The translations under genes were made by a program, and so were the position numbers. Below the pieces are notes generated by a model. The model worked only from the letters and a program-made list of their open reading frames with translations, had not been told where the DNA came from and searched no databases. 6,073 nucleotides of DNA, taken from contig JBEPTZ010000193.1 of the NCBI GenBank assembly GCA_041691815.1, positions 1 to 6,073 on the forward strand, in the 5' to 3' direction. The stretch's first letter is position 1. Each line of letters opens with the position of its first letter. Source of the DNA: 70-18 sp041691815 (GTDB lineage: Bacteria > Pseudomonadota > Alphaproteobacteria > Acetobacterales > Acetobacteraceae). Of this stretch, positions 5,662 to 6,073 are shown piece by piece.

Positions 5662-6051
5662 CTACAGCGTCGGATCGACGTCCTGGCCGTAGAAGGTGGC
5701 GTAGCTGTTGCCTTCCAGCGCCAGGGAGACGATCTCGACCATCTCGGCCAGTTGTGCCTCGCTGGCGCCTTTCTTCTTGGCCAGCGAGGTGTGCGAGGCG
5801 GCGCAGTAATGGCAGCCATTGGCGACGCTGACCGCGAGATAGATCAACTCCTTGGTCACCGCATCCAGCGCGCCGGGCTGCATCGTCGCCTGCGCCCGGT
5901 TCCAGAAGCGGCGCATCACCTCCGGATGCCGCGCCATCGCCTTCCAGGCGTTGTTCACATCCGGCACGCCGCGCGCCGTCTTGATCTCGTCCATCACCGC
6001 CTTGGCCTCGGGGGCGGCGTCCGCATAGTCGATCAGCTTGCCGTACGTCAT
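5662..6051 (-). CDS. Carboxymuconolactone decarboxylase/AhpD-like family protein with CxxC motif
   Basis: The 129-residue product belongs to the CMD/AhpD alpha-helical fold. It carries the redox signature C80-H-Y-C83-x3-H87, with Glu68 upstream (TKELIYLAVSVANGC). This is the pattern of alkylhydroperoxidase AhpD-type proteins, in which the cysteine pair reduces peroxides or relays electrons. True decarboxylases of the family lack the CxxC, so peroxidase/disulfide reductase activity is more likely. The substrate and electron donor cannot be read from sequence. The N-terminal ~50 residues (with NNAWKAMARHPEVMRRFW) match many stand-alone family members. ATG (6051-6049) has a good Shine-Dalgarno, GAGGAG, about 6-7 nt upstream on -. 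The gene faces the Rieske-reductase gene with 9 bp between stop codons and no clear terminator hairpin between them. Its promoter lies beyond the window edge. Confidence 0.9.
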   Translation of the reverse strand: MTYGKLIDYADAAPEAKAVMDEIKTARGVPDVNNAWKAMARHPEVMRRFWNRAQATMQPGALDAVTKELIYLAVSVANGCHYCAASHTSLAKKKGASEAQLAEMVEIVSLALEGNSYATFYGQDVDPTL

Positions 6052-6073
6052 GGGAGTCTCCTCAGTTCAGGTG

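Noticed and set aside
1..6073. CRISPR array, insertion sequence, tRNA, or defence/toxin system
   Set aside because: No regularly spaced repeats, transposase motifs, terminal inverted repeats with target duplications, or tRNA cloverleaf were seen; the genes are core metabolic, translation and redox functions.

Overview
This window looks like a chromosomal segment of a GC-rich alphaproteobacterium. The main support is a 51-residue open reading frame resembling the alphaproteobacterial aa3-type cytochrome c oxidase subunit IV, together with strong G/C third-position bias. A member of Rhodospirillales/Acetobacteraceae is my best guess, but the sequence alone does not prove it. The gene content is mostly housekeeping. 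I see no mobile element, CRISPR array, rRNA or tRNA.

Layout from left to right: (1) purN on + (108-749), with its ATG overlapping a TGA that closes a frame open from the window edge. (2) A very short + gene for a one-helix cytochrome oxidase subunit (794-949), followed at once by a strong hairpin terminator that can work in both directions. (3) ndk on - (1039-1461), convergent with the first block and sharing that terminator. (4) A divergent spacer of about 127 bp with candidate promoters for ndk and for the next block. (5) A two-gene + block: a YheS-type ABC-F ATPase (1589-3454) and a ProXp-ala/PrdX-type Ala-tRNA(Pro) deacylase (3471-3971). Both are translation quality factors. (6) A 151-bp spacer with AT-rich hairpins. 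(7) A + gene for an AIFM3-like protein with a Rieske ferredoxin domain fused to an FAD/NAD(P)H reductase (4123-5652). (8) Convergent to it with a 9-bp gap, an AhpD/carboxymuconolactone-decarboxylase-like protein with a CxxC redox motif on - (5662-6051).

The parts most worth a second look are small-scale. A hairpin-containing repeat starts 0-1 nt after the stop codons of both ndk and the deacylase gene, in the same orientation relative to each gene. A 17-bp tandem duplication sits exactly on the ABC-F/deacylase stop-start junction and rebuilds a TGATG overlap. The ABC-F gene may be transcribed from an extended -10 with almost no leader. I did not find a convincing new multigene system; the proposed functional pairings are inferences from adjacency.
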